Below, piece after piece: positions 16,333 through 24,030 of a stretch of DNA of 39,356 bases. The notes under the pieces were generated by a model. The model saw only the letters and a list, made by a program, of their open reading frames with translations, was not told the origin of the DNA and did not search any database. The DNA comes from JAYKJB01 sp035284745 [NCBI: Candidatus Sericytochromatia bacterium]. GTDB taxonomy: Bacteria > Cyanobacteriota > Sericytochromatia > S15B-MN24. Both the position numbers and the translations under genes were made by a program. Numbering within the stretch: the first letter of the stretch is position 1; every line of letters begins with the position of its first letter. The DNA lies in contig JAYKIL010000028.1 in the NCBI GenBank assembly GCA_035284745.1, forward strand, positions 1 through 39,356. Reading direction: 5' to 3'.

Positions 16333-17721
16333 ATGTCCAAGACGACCTCCCTCAAAACCTTCGCCTCGCTGGCCCTTGCGGTCGGGTTGCTGTCGGGCTG
16401 TGGGCGTTATCAGGACTTGCCTGCGTTGCCAGCCTACGGCGGGGATGGCTTGCTGTCCCCCGTGGGTGGCCCATTCAATCGTTTGCCGACAGGCACGGTG
16501 ACGGGGCGGATCGTCGACGAGCGGACGAAAATGGGGATTCCAGATGTCTTTGTGGAGATCCAGAATGTGCAGCCACCCGTTGCCGCGCGGACCGATGCCT
16601 CGGGCAATTTCGTGTTGCCCAATGTGCCCCAGGGCAAGCAGATTGTGGTCGTCAACAGGCCTGACTACGTGTTTTTGGCGGCACAGGGGTCTATCATCGC
16701 TGATGTTATGCCCAACACAACGGTGAACCTTCCTGTGATTCTCTTGAGCCCGGCCATTGCAGCGGCCTCCAATGCCTTCCTGACATCGATTGGTGGCTTG
16801 GTTGAACCGTATGGCGTCGCCGTGGATAACAACCGTAGCGCATTGTACGCAGTCGATCGGATCGGCTATGGCACAGTGCTGGACCGCCGTTGCGAGGTCA
16901 AGAAATATAACCTGAACGGCGGCTTCGTTCGTAGATTCGGCGGCAATAAGTTCAACTTGAGCCGTGGTAACGAGACGGGAAGGGCTTTTGATCTCTTTAC
17001 GCACTTGTCCTGGTCCTACGGCATTGATGTTGATGCGGGCGGCAATGTCTACGTCGCTGAGACGAACCGAAATAAAATTGTGAAGTTCAGTTCGGATGGC
17101 GATTACATTACGCGTTTCGGTGAGAATATTAAGAACAACTTTGATGTCTCTGTTCTGAACACCGGTCAAATTGGTGTGAGTTCCTCAGGGACCAGCAAGA
17201 TCGTATTGTTCGACGTTAATCTGGCGGCTGCGTCGCGGGACTTTGCGGGCACAGCCAAGAATCCTTCTGTCAACGGTGGCTTCCGCGGGGTCGCGGTGGA
17301 TAATGCCAACTTTTTGTATGTGCTGGACAATTCAGGGGGGCCCGGCACTGCCGTCAAGAAATTTGATGCACGCAGCAGTCAGCCGGTCCTACAGTTTGCC
17401 TCCAACGCGGGCGCTGGGCCAGGGCAGTTTCGTGGCGCCACGGACCTTGCGATTGACAATCGTAATGGCGACGTCTACGTAGTGGATTCGGGAAATAATC
17501 GGGTGCAGCGTTTTGACCGGGATGGTCGCTTTGTGGCCGAATTTGGTTCCGCTGGGCGCGGCAATGGGCAGTTTGACCGTCCATATGGCATTGCGATCGA
17601 CAAGGAAGGATACATCTTCGTCGCAGATACCGGTAATAAGCGCATTCAAAAATTTGCGCCGGGACGAATCTTCAACAATGGGAGCGGCTTTAATAACAGC
17701 GTGTACTATCCTGTGAAATAG
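16333..17721 (+). CDS. NHL-repeat lipoprotein with carboxypeptidase regulatory-like domain
   Basis: A 462-residue predicted lipoprotein. The signal peptide ends in LLSGC with the lipidated cysteine at residue 23. A carboxypeptidase regulatory-like beta domain follows (about 55-125, with GTVTGRIVDERT and DASGNFVLPNVPQGK). The rest is an NHL-type beta propeller, with blades ending in motifs such as VYVAETNRNKIVKF, VYVVDSGNNRVQRFD and IFVADTGNKRIQKFA, separated by GQFDRPYGIAIDKEG-like segments. NHL propellers usually bind proteins or glycans, and no catalytic residues are evident. AAAGGA eight bases before the ATG at 16333 fixes the start, although the frame is open from 16090. The gene stands alone between two terminators, so it is monocistronic. 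Confidence 0.88.
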   Translation: MSKTTSLKTFASLALAVGLLSGCGRYQDLPALPAYGGDGLLSPVGGPFNRLPTGTVTGRIVDERTKMGIPDVFVEIQNVQPPVAARTDASGNFVLPNVPQGKQIVVVNRPDYVFLAAQGSIIADVMPNTTVNLPVILLSPAIAAASNAFLTSIGGLVEPYGVAVDNNRSALYAVDRIGYGTVLDRRCEVKKYNLNGGFVRRFGGNKFNLSRGNETGRAFDLFTHLSWSYGIDVDAGGNVYVAETNRNKIVKFSSDGDYITRFGENIKNNFDVSVLNTGQIGVSSSGTSKIVLFDVNLAAASRDFAGTAKNPSVNGGFRGVAVDNANFLYVLDNSGGPGTAVKKFDARSSQPVLQFASNAGAGPGQFRGATDLAIDNRNGDVYVVDSGNNRVQRFDRDGRFVAEFGSAGRGNGQFDRPYGIAIDKEGYIFVADTGNKRIQKFAPGRIFNNGSGFNNSVYYPVK

Positions 17722-17738
17722 TGAATATTGATTGAGGA

Positions 17739-17767
17739 ACCGGGCCCACAACGGGCCCGGTTTTTTT
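17739..17767 (+). terminator. Rho-independent terminator
   Basis: ACCGGGCCC (17739-17747) and GGGCCCGGT (17753-17761) form a perfect 9-bp stem with loop ACAAC and a seven-T run (17761-17767). It ends the NHL lipoprotein transcript. Confidence 0.95.
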
Positions 17768-17768
17768 C

Positions 17769-17798
17769 TTGACTCATTTTGTTCGTTTGATAGAGAAT
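17769..17798 (+). promoter_or_regulatory. Candidate promoter for the ureidopropionase gene
   Basis: TTGACT (17769-17774) begins right after the terminator T-run. Eighteen bases later comes GAGAAT (17793-17798), four of six to a -10 box. The -35 is good, the -10 is weak. It would give a leader of about 65 bases. Confidence 0.35.
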
Positions 17799-17869
17799 CG
17801 AACCCTCTGCAGGTCTCGAGACACTGTTTTTTGTCGGAACAGACGTGTTCTTGAAGAAGGGATGGAGTT

Positions 17870-18742
17870 ATGGCCAGAATTGTTCGATGTGGGCTGGTTC
17901 AAGCCGCTTGCGACATTGCCACGGACAGTCCGATTGCTCAGATCAAAAAGCACATGATTGACAAGCACGTGCATTTTGTGGAACAGGCGGCAGCGCAGGG
18001 GGTGCAGGTTCTGTGTTTCCAGGAGATTTTTTACGGACCCTATTTCTGTGCCGAACAAGATGCGCGTTGGTACGATTCCGCGGAACGGATGGATGGCCCG
18101 ACTGTTTCGCTGTTTCGCGGATTGGCAACGAAGAATGGCATGGTGATTGTGCTTCCCTACTACGAAGAGGTGGGGATCGGGAACTATTACAATACGGCTG
18201 CGGTGATTGATGCGGATGGGACTGTTTTGGGGCAATACAGGAAACAACACATTCCACATTGCCATCCGGGCTTTTGGGAAAAGTTTTATTTTAAACCGGG
18301 CAATCTTGGCTACCCGGTCTTTAAGACCCGTTATGCGGATGTGGGCGTCTATATTTGTTACGATCGCCATTTCCCTGAGGGGGCCCGGCTGCTTGGTTTA
18401 AATGGGGCGGAGGTCGTCTTCAACCCATCAGCGACGGTGGCCGGTCTTTCCGAATACCTGTGGAAGCTTGAACAACCGGCTCACGCCGTGGCCAACGGAT
18501 ACTATGTGGGAGCGATAAATCGTGTGGGGCGCGAGTTTCCGTGGAACATCGGTGAATTTTACGGCCAGAGTTATTTCGTCGATCCCAAAGGACAGTTCTT
18601 GGTGACAGGCTCCAGAGACCAGGACGAACTGGTGATATCCGACCTTGATCTCGATGTCATTAAAGAAACTCGTCATACTTGGCAGTTCTATCGCGATCGG
18701 CGGCCGGAGACCTATCAGGATCTTGCGGCTTTGTTGCCCTAA
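17870..18742 (+). CDS. Beta-ureidopropionase-like carbon-nitrogen hydrolase (nitrilase superfamily)
   Basis: A 290-residue amidohydrolase expected to cleave N-carbamoyl groups, most likely N-carbamoyl-beta-alanine to beta-alanine, CO2 and ammonia. The nitrilase triad is present: E52 (CFQEIFY), K125 (YRKQHIP) and C163 (VYICYDRHFPEG). The segment FWEKFYFKPGNLGYPVF and the late LWKLEQPAHAVANGYYVGAINR block are typical of the bacterial beta-ureidopropionase subgroup; N-carbamoylputrescine amidase is the main alternative. The following gene is a class III aminotransferase of the beta-alanine/alanine-glyoxylate type, which favours reductive pyrimidine degradation. An AGAAGGG sequence lies about nine bases before the ATG. 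It begins after a clean terminator, so it likely starts a two-gene operon. Confidence 0.85.
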   Translation: MARIVRCGLVQAACDIATDSPIAQIKKHMIDKHVHFVEQAAAQGVQVLCFQEIFYGPYFCAEQDARWYDSAERMDGPTVSLFRGLATKNGMVIVLPYYEEVGIGNYYNTAAVIDADGTVLGQYRKQHIPHCHPGFWEKFYFKPGNLGYPVFKTRYADVGVYICYDRHFPEGARLLGLNGAEVVFNPSATVAGLSEYLWKLEQPAHAVANGYYVGAINRVGREFPWNIGEFYGQSYFVDPKGQFLVTGSRDQDELVISDLDLDVIKETRHTWQFYRDRRPETYQDLAALLP

Positions 18743-18861
18743 CTTTCGAATCCCTGCTTCATTGGGTCGTGGCGCGGGTAGAAACGGGGTGGTGTGCCCA
18801 GGTCCGTGCGCCGTTCCAAATCAGCGGTCGTGCGCACATCTACGTCGTGTAAGGAGGCACC

Positions 18862-20154
18862 ATGTCTGCTTCGATGACACCGCAGGAATTGTTGGCAAAA
18901 CGTCAGGCCTACATGGCCCCGACCTTGGCGCACTATTACGAACGCCCCATGAACTTGGTTCAGGGCCGGATGCAGCACCTTTATGATTCTGAGGGGCGTG
19001 AGTACCTGGATTTTTTTGCTGGAATCTGCACCGTGGGGGTGGGCCACACGAATCCCTTGGTGACCGCGCGCGTGAGCGAGCAAATCGGCCAACTTCAGCA
19101 CACCAGCACGGTTTTTTTAACGGAACCGATGGTCAATTTGGCTGAAAGATTGGCGGAAATTTCACCGGGCAAACTACAAAAGAGTGTCATTACGAACAGC
19201 GGCACGGAGGCAAACGAAACCGCTGTACTGCTTGCAAAGCGCTTTTCAGGCCGCAACGAGGTGATTGCACTTAAGCACGCCTATCACGGACGCTCGTGGC
19301 TCACTGCCAGTTTGACTGCCATTGCCTCTTATCGTGTGGATCCCATTCCTGTTCCGGGCATCAGTTTTGCTGAGAACCCATATTGTTACCGATGTCCGTT
19401 TGGAAAGGTTCCCACGTCTTGTGACTTGGAGTGTGCCCAAGATGTTGAGAATGTCATCAAAACGCAGACGACGGGTGCCCCTGCTTCCGTGATTGCCGAA
19501 ACGATTCAAGGCGTCGGCGGAATTATCACCCCTCCCCCCGATTATTTTAAGGTCGTTCAAGATATTGCGCGACGTTATGGGGCCGTGCTCCATATTGATG
19601 AAGTTCAGGCAGGCTTTGGAAGGACCGGTCAGTGGTTCGGTATTGAGCATTATGGTGTTGAACCCGACATCATTACGATGGCGAAGGGAATGGGAAATGG
19701 TTTTGCGATTGGGGGATGTATCACCACCGCGGAAATCGCGGACAGTCTGAAAGTGGGAACCATCAATACATTCGGGGGCAATCCCATATCGGCCGCTGCC
19801 AGTCTGGCGACAATCGATTACATTGAGCAGGAAAGCTTGATGCGGAAATCGGCAGAATTGGGGGCCTATTTGATGGATGAACTCCTTGGTTTAAAAGAGC
19901 AATTTTCGGTGATTGGGGATGTGCGTGGTAAAGGCCTGATGATTGGGGTTGAGTTGGTAGAGGATCCCCAATCCAAGAACCCTGCGATGGCCCGCGCAAA
20001 GGCCGTGATGGAATTTTTGAAAGATGATGGCGTCGTTGTGGGGCGTGGTGGCCTTGGCGGTAATGTACTGCGTTTACAGCCGCCGATGGTGATAGGCAAG
20101 GCCGATTGTGACCGATTGGTTGAAAGCTTGCGACGCGCGTTGACAGCAAGCTGA
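18862..20154 (+). CDS. Class III aminotransferase, AGXT2 / beta-alanine transaminase type
   Basis: A 430-residue PLP enzyme. Fold-type I class III hallmarks are present: SGTEANE (113-119) for phosphate binding, HIDEVQAGFGRTG with D246, and K275 in ITMAKGMGNG as the PLP lysine. The cysteine-rich segment YCYRCPFG...SCDLEC (174-191) is typical of the alanine-glyoxylate aminotransferase 2-like subgroup rather than ornithine or GABA transaminases. With the preceding ureidopropionase, a role in passing the amino group of beta-alanine to pyruvate or glyoxylate is a fair inference. A very strong AAGGAGG sits four bases before the ATG. The 119-bp gap to the upstream gene shows no terminator. It ends 23 bp from the convergent lipoprotein operon. 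Confidence 0.88.
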   Translation: MSASMTPQELLAKRQAYMAPTLAHYYERPMNLVQGRMQHLYDSEGREYLDFFAGICTVGVGHTNPLVTARVSEQIGQLQHTSTVFLTEPMVNLAERLAEISPGKLQKSVITNSGTEANETAVLLAKRFSGRNEVIALKHAYHGRSWLTASLTAIASYRVDPIPVPGISFAENPYCYRCPFGKVPTSCDLECAQDVENVIKTQTTGAPASVIAETIQGVGGIITPPPDYFKVVQDIARRYGAVLHIDEVQAGFGRTGQWFGIEHYGVEPDIITMAKGMGNGFAIGGCITTAEIADSLKVGTINTFGGNPISAAASLATIDYIEQESLMRKSAELGAYLMDELLGLKEQFSVIGDVRGKGLMIGVELVEDPQSKNPAMARAKAVMEFLKDDGVVVGRGGLGGNVLRLQPPMVIGKADCDRLVESLRRALTAS

Positions 20155-20177
20155 GCGTCGTTTCACCGGTTCAGAGA

Positions 20178-20972
20178 CTAAGGCGACGTTGCGATGCGCA
20201 CAGGAATAATGAGGGGCTCGGTGGGGCCGTCCGGATTCACCGTGAAGGTCACTTTGCAATCCGCTTCGATGGCGCAGTCGGAAATGGTACTTCCGTCGCT
20301 GTTGATGGCTCCAAGTTGCAATTCGTAGACGATGTCACGTTTCAGATTATCCAGTGTGATCGACTGCGCCAACTGCCCTGTAGAGAGGTCCAATTGATCC
20401 AGTAGTGTCGCCCCCTCACGCAGCTCGATGCTGACCGTCGCAATGTCCGTCGCATCGCCCGCGACCGAGATGCTCCCGCTGGCGAACCCTGCAAAGGTCC
20501 GATCTGCCAGACGGCACCTAAAGGTTAATGATGTCTCGTGATCAGTGTCTTCAGTGTCGAATTGCGTGACACAATTTCCATCTTGGCTGTCAATGCGATC
20601 GCCTGTGGCATTGAAGGCTTGCAGGCGTACCCAATAACTGCGCTGGCGCTTCAGATTATTGATGATGATAGGGGCGTCGGGCGCCAGGCCCGTAAATTCT
20701 TGCAGGGGGACTCCGCCCGTCGGAGGTGGCGATTCATCCCATAGGCTCGCGTCCAAGGTGTTGACGTCTTCTGCGCGATAAGGCGCGTAGGCAAGGAGAT
20801 GATAAGCGTCACGGGAAACCCTCGAATGCAGGTTGGCAAAAGCACGGATCTGAACCAACTGTAAAGCATCTGGGTTCAACGGTTTCGGGGAGAGTTTGCT
20901 CCCTCCTCCGCACGCAAGTAGTGCGCTGGCCGCGCTTGTGAGTAAAATCCAAAATAATGCCTGAGGCCGCAT
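20178..20972 (-). CDS. Lipoprotein of a five-gene cluster, two module copies (fifth gene)
   Basis: A 264-residue predicted lipoprotein: LLAC lipobox with cysteine 21, then a glycine-serine spacer. It contains the module shared in this cluster: IIINNLKRQRSYWVRLQAF (about 106-124), CVTQFDT, then a SLTFRCRLADRTFAGFASGS segment whose end resembles the other members. A second, weaker copy follows (TLDNLKRDIVYELQLGAINSDG, CKVTFTVNP), so this member seems to carry an internal duplication. The alternation of hydrophobic and polar residues suggests a beta-sandwich resembling fibronectin type III, but I cannot assign a family. AAGGA lies nine bases before the ATG, and the gene starts 23 bp after its upstream neighbour ends. 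Confidence 0.7.
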   Translation of the reverse strand: MRPQALFWILLTSAASALLACGGGSKLSPKPLNPDALQLVQIRAFANLHSRVSRDAYHLLAYAPYRAEDVNTLDASLWDESPPPTGGVPLQEFTGLAPDAPIIINNLKRQRSYWVRLQAFNATGDRIDSQDGNCVTQFDTEDTDHETSLTFRCRLADRTFAGFASGSISVAGDATDIATVSIELREGATLLDQLDLSTGQLAQSITLDNLKRDIVYELQLGAINSDGSTISDCAIEADCKVTFTVNPDGPTEPLIIPVRIATSP

Positions 20973-20995
20973 CCCGCAGGGTCCTTGTCAGCTTT

Positions 20996-21622
20996 TTAAG
21001 GCGCAGGCGTTGCCGTGCCCAGTATTTCGTTAGCCGTCGTGTCCACGATGATTCCAGGCGTAATGGATGCCACCCCTTGGCGTTCCCCTTCAAACGTTTG
21101 ATTTTTAAGCTTCAAATTGAAGCTCATACTGCCCAAGAAATCCTGCAAGCCCGTGTCAAATTCAGTAATGCAGGAGGTGCTCTCATCATCAAGGCGGGCC
21201 CCTAATGGATCCCCCCGATTTTCAGGATGCGTGTTTTCACGACCCAGGTAAGCCACCAGGCGCACCCGATATTTCTGTTCTTTTTTAAGGTTCTCGATGA
21301 TGATCGGAGCCTCGGCCCCATAGACGCTGCCTAAAAGCGCCGTCGCCGTCTCGTCAGCATCGAGGTCTCCGAGTCCGTCTGTTTTCCAGATGATCACATC
21401 AATCGTGGCTACGTCATCGGCAATGTAGGGCGTCATCGTATGCGAAGCGGGCTCTTGCATCAGGCGGTAAGCTGCGTTTCCGGAAACGATGCGCGGTTTT
21501 CCTACGACTCGAACCGGGCCGTTGAATCCGGCTGTGCCCAGTGGCGATAACGCGCAGCCCGCTGCCAACAAAAGGCTCAGAAGCCAGGGGGAAAAGTGAC
21601 ATTTAGCAGCGCGGTGTATCAC
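20996..21622 (-). CDS. Lipoprotein of a five-gene cluster (fourth gene)
   Basis: A 208-residue predicted lipoprotein with lipobox LAAGC, cysteine 23. The shared module is clear: PIIIENLKKEQKYRVRLVAYLG, then SSTSCITEFDTG, then SMSFNLKLKNQTFEGERQGVAS (each a short segment of one continuous block). A preceding region with DDVATIDVIIWKTDG parallels the DVNTLDASLWDES region of the neighbour. It begins with GTG, whose GTGA overlaps the TGA of the gene before it by four bases, giving translational coupling. The function is unknown. Confidence 0.7.
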   Translation of the reverse strand: MIHRAAKCHFSPWLLSLLLAAGCALSPLGTAGFNGPVRVVGKPRIVSGNAAYRLMQEPASHTMTPYIADDVATIDVIIWKTDGLGDLDADETATALLGSVYGAEAPIIIENLKKEQKYRVRLVAYLGRENTHPENRGDPLGARLDDESTSCITEFDTGLQDFLGSMSFNLKLKNQTFEGERQGVASITPGIIVDTTANEILGTATPAP

Positions 21623-22215
21623 AGGGGGCCTCCTTGAGCAGTGAAGCCTAAAGTCGTTGGCTTAAGGACTTCTGACCGGAAGGTGTTAACAATCTCGCCA
21701 TTGGAAAGACTCAGGTTTCCATCCGCAGTTCCTGAGAAAATTTGGTCGCGGAGCCGCAGTTTGAAAGTAACTTCTTGGGTGGTTTGGTAGGCTCCCTGGG
21801 TCGGCAGTGTGTCGAAACTGACGACGGAGTGTTCGTCATCCGACATCGGCACCAAGGCCGATGGATCGTTAGGATCAGGCTTGTAGGCCTGAAGCAATAC
21901 GCGGTAGGTCTCGTTTTGTCTCAGACGTTGAATGCTGAGGCTGCGACTCGTGCCCGGAAGGGTGGTGAGCAAGCGTCCTGGCGCAGGATTCAGCTGGTCC
22001 GCCAAATAGACCCTGATTTCACCCGCGTTAAGGGCTATTTCATCGTTTGCACTTCGCAACGTCTGCAGGCGATAGTCGCGGGGCACTCGCACGAGACTGA
22101 TTGTGCCGTGCGCAATGACCTCGCCTGGAGACACCGCAACCACTTCCTGCGCGCAACCCTGGAGGGCCAAAAAAACCAGCGGCAGCAGCTTCTTGTTACG
22201 CGACCGCGTCATCAT
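21619..22215 (-). CDS. Lipoprotein of a five-gene cluster (third gene)
   Basis: A 198-residue predicted lipoprotein: MMTRSRNKK basic start, hydrophobic core, lipobox ALQGC with cysteine 21. It has one copy of the cluster module: LSIQRLRQNETYRVLLQAYK, SVVSFDTLP, then EVTFKLRLRDQIFSGTADGN and LSLSNGEIVNT. The ATG overlaps the stop of the preceding gene as ATGA (22212-22215), and its own stop overlaps the next start, so the three genes are read in a chain. Otherwise unrecognised. Confidence 0.7.
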   Translation of the reverse strand: MMTRSRNKKLLPLVFLALQGCAQEVVAVSPGEVIAHGTISLVRVPRDYRLQTLRSANDEIALNAGEIRVYLADQLNPAPGRLLTTLPGTSRSLSIQRLRQNETYRVLLQAYKPDPNDPSALVPMSDDEHSVVSFDTLPTQGAYQTTQEVTFKLRLRDQIFSGTADGNLSLSNGEIVNTFRSEVLKPTTLGFTAQGGPL

Positions 22216-23312
22216 GGCAGTGCCACCTCGCTTGCGAGTGGGTTGAGCAGTGTGCCATCACGGATGGATAGGCTGCCCGACGCCAAGCTCTCGCTTCCAG
22301 GGTCTTCAGGGATATCCAGAATGGGAATGGCGGTCGCAGGCAACGTCTCTGGGGCTGTTGGTGTCGGCATCGATACCGTTTCCTCGAGAGGTTCGCGCAG
22401 CACGATGCCATCAATCACACGCCCGTCGGCATCAGCGTATTGGATATTGCCATCCGGGTCACGGCTCAGACGGCCGATCGGGAAACTTGCCGGACTTAAT
22501 GCCGCGAGGTCACTTTCAAGTTCGCGGAAGGGGGTAAATACATCGACTTGGCGGGAGAAATCCTGCATTAAACCTACAATATGCTGATTCCATCCTTCAA
22601 GCAATCCCAGCACAGTGATTGCGTTGGATAACACCCACTTGTTTTTTGCGTATCCCTGTTGATTCGCGTTTCTGACGATTTTTTCCGCGGCTGCTTCATC
22701 GCTCTCGAGAGCCAAATCCAGCCCGATGAGGAGTTGGTTTGTGTCTGAAAACAACCGAGGGACAGCAAGGTCCCTCAAATTTGGCTTGAGACGAAATTGT
22801 AACTGAAGGGGGCCCTCCATGATTTGTGTCGCAGCGGTGGTGCTTGGCGTCAATTCTAAATGGGCCAGCGATGGATAAACACTGCGATCGTTCGGAAATG
22901 CATTAAGCCTCCATTTCCGTGATGAATAAGGACGCAGCACGTTACCTCGCCCGTCAACCAGTGAGCCCCAGGCCCCTGCCCGGCTGGCCGCTACAATTTT
23001 CAAAATACGGTGGGCCGGCAGTGAGGGAACCAGTAGCGTGAAGCGTCCTGCGGGGTCTGTTTTGCCTTGACTCTGCTCGGTCGCGAACAATGGCAGGGTT
23101 TGGCCCGATGCAATGTCATACACTTGCATGACCGCGCCCTCAATGGGAACCCCTTGAAATTGAACGATGCCCTCGAGGCGTGTGACGCTTCCTGGCTCGG
23201 GTGATTTTGGCGGCAGCCCTCGGGGTGCCGTGGGGTCGAAGGGCGCGCACGAGGTGCAAGAACCCGCGGCGAGCAGTGAAAGTTTGAAAAGTGCGCGCTT
23301 GTTGAGGAGCAT
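22212..23312 (-). CDS. Larger lipoprotein of a five-gene cluster, carboxypeptidase-regulatory-like N-terminus (second gene)
   Basis: A 366-residue predicted lipoprotein and the odd member of the cluster. The signal peptide ends near AAGSC or CTSC (cysteine 19 or 22). The first domain (about 43-125) has a carboxypeptidase regulatory-like pattern: LEGIVQFQGVPIEGAVMQVYD, then KTDPAGRFTLLVPSLPAHR (two segments), as in the N-termini of the A2M and NHL proteins elsewhere in this window. The middle (about 150-270) is predicted helical (LLIGLDLALESDEAAAEKIV, FSRQVDVFTPFRELESDL). The C-terminus has VIDGIV and a short SLSIRDGTLLN motif reminiscent of the SLSNGE/SISVAGD ends of the smaller members. Its ATG overlaps the previous stop as TGATG. 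No enzyme motif is seen. Confidence 0.7.
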   Translation of the reverse strand: MLLNKRALFKLSLLAAGSCTSCAPFDPTAPRGLPPKSPEPGSVTRLEGIVQFQGVPIEGAVMQVYDIASGQTLPLFATEQSQGKTDPAGRFTLLVPSLPAHRILKIVAASRAGAWGSLVDGRGNVLRPYSSRKWRLNAFPNDRSVYPSLAHLELTPSTTAATQIMEGPLQLQFRLKPNLRDLAVPRLFSDTNQLLIGLDLALESDEAAAEKIVRNANQQGYAKNKWVLSNAITVLGLLEGWNQHIVGLMQDFSRQVDVFTPFRELESDLAALSPASFPIGRLSRDPDGNIQYADADGRVIDGIVLREPLEETVSMPTPTAPETLPATAIPILDIPEDPGSESLASGSLSIRDGTLLNPLASEVALP

Positions 23313-23902
23313 CAGGGTCCCCCCCGGATTCCAAGCACCTCACTAGCGGAAGTGCTGTCGAAACTTCCGTATAGAATGTCAAAGTTCCCAGTGGTGCTAG
23401 CGATGAAGTCGCGGTCGGCAAGCACAACTCGGATTCCACCATTGGCGTCCAGTCGGGTGATGCTGTCCGCGGGGCCTGCGCTAAAGTCCGTGATGCTGGA
23501 CGCCGAGATTTGCGCCTCGACCAGGGGGGAGTCCTTCGCCGCATCCCACGGCTGATAAGCTTTCGCAATCACTCGATAGGGCCTTTCTGGACTCAAACCG
23601 TCGATCAGCAAAGGTTGGTCAAAGGCGGCAGGCAGAACGATACCAATCAACACATCGACCGGTTGGGCCTGATCAAGCCTGCGCAGGAAAAGTTCGATAC
23701 GCTCGAGGTATATCCTGGCAAAAGGCCGCAAGGCCTCGGGGGCTTGGCGCAGACGGTATTGTGGCGCTGCCTCCGTGAAAGCGATGGTTCCTGAAGCCTG
23801 ACAGAAGCCCTTCGGTGCTTTTTCTACAAGAAAATTCGGCGCTGCGCAGGAAGCGAGCGCCAAAATCAAGAACAGAGAGAACAAGGGTCCGGTGGTGTGC
23901 AA
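23312..23902 (-). CDS. Lipoprotein of a five-gene cluster (first gene)
   Basis: A 196-residue predicted lipoprotein with lipobox LALASC, cysteine 19. The module reads LLIDGLSPERPYRVIAKAYQ, then ASSITDFSAGP, then GGIRVVLADRDFIASTTGNFD and ends in VLGIRGGP, much as the third member ends in FTAQGGPL. The frame starts at a TTG at 23902 with GGAGG about four bases upstream, an unusual start that places the hydrophobic core correctly. This is the promoter-proximal gene: the 128 bp to the divergent PsbP-like gene should hold the operon promoter, though I see no strong -10 on this strand. Confidence 0.68.
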   Translation of the reverse strand: MHTTGPLFSLFLILALASCAAPNFLVEKAPKGFCQASGTIAFTEAAPQYRLRQAPEALRPFARIYLERIELFLRRLDQAQPVDVLIGIVLPAAFDQPLLIDGLSPERPYRVIAKAYQPWDAAKDSPLVEAQISASSITDFSAGPADSITRLDANGGIRVVLADRDFIASTTGNFDILYGSFDSTSASEVLGIRGGP

Positions 23903-24016
23903 AGCCCCTCCGCACAGCGACTGCAGCCTGACGGATGTCGCGAAACCTCTCCCCTCCTTTGGTTATACCCAGCCAGGGGACACTTCCGGTTTGCCAATTT
24001 TGTATCGTGACAGCGG

Positions 24017-24022
24017 TATAAT
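24017..24022 (+). promoter_or_regulatory. Perfect -10 box abutting the start codon
   Basis: TATAAT at 24017-24022 ends eight bases before the ATG at 24031. Transcription would therefore start at or within two bases of the start codon. A TTGCCA at 23991-23996 is a decent -35 sequence, but its spacing of 20 bases is long. No Shine-Dalgarno sequence can fit. Confidence 0.45.
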
Positions 24023-24030
24023 GCGTTTCT

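Noticed and set aside
16306-17169. 287-codon minus-strand frame opposite the NHL lipoprotein
   Set aside because: The plus strand carries clear NHL repeats, a lipobox and a terminator, so the minus frame is a shadow.
21742-22587. 281-codon open frame on the plus strand inside the lipoprotein operon
   Set aside because: It crosses the junction of two coupled lipoprotein genes in antisense, has no recognisable features, and the opposite strand has lipoboxes and overlapping start-stop pairs.
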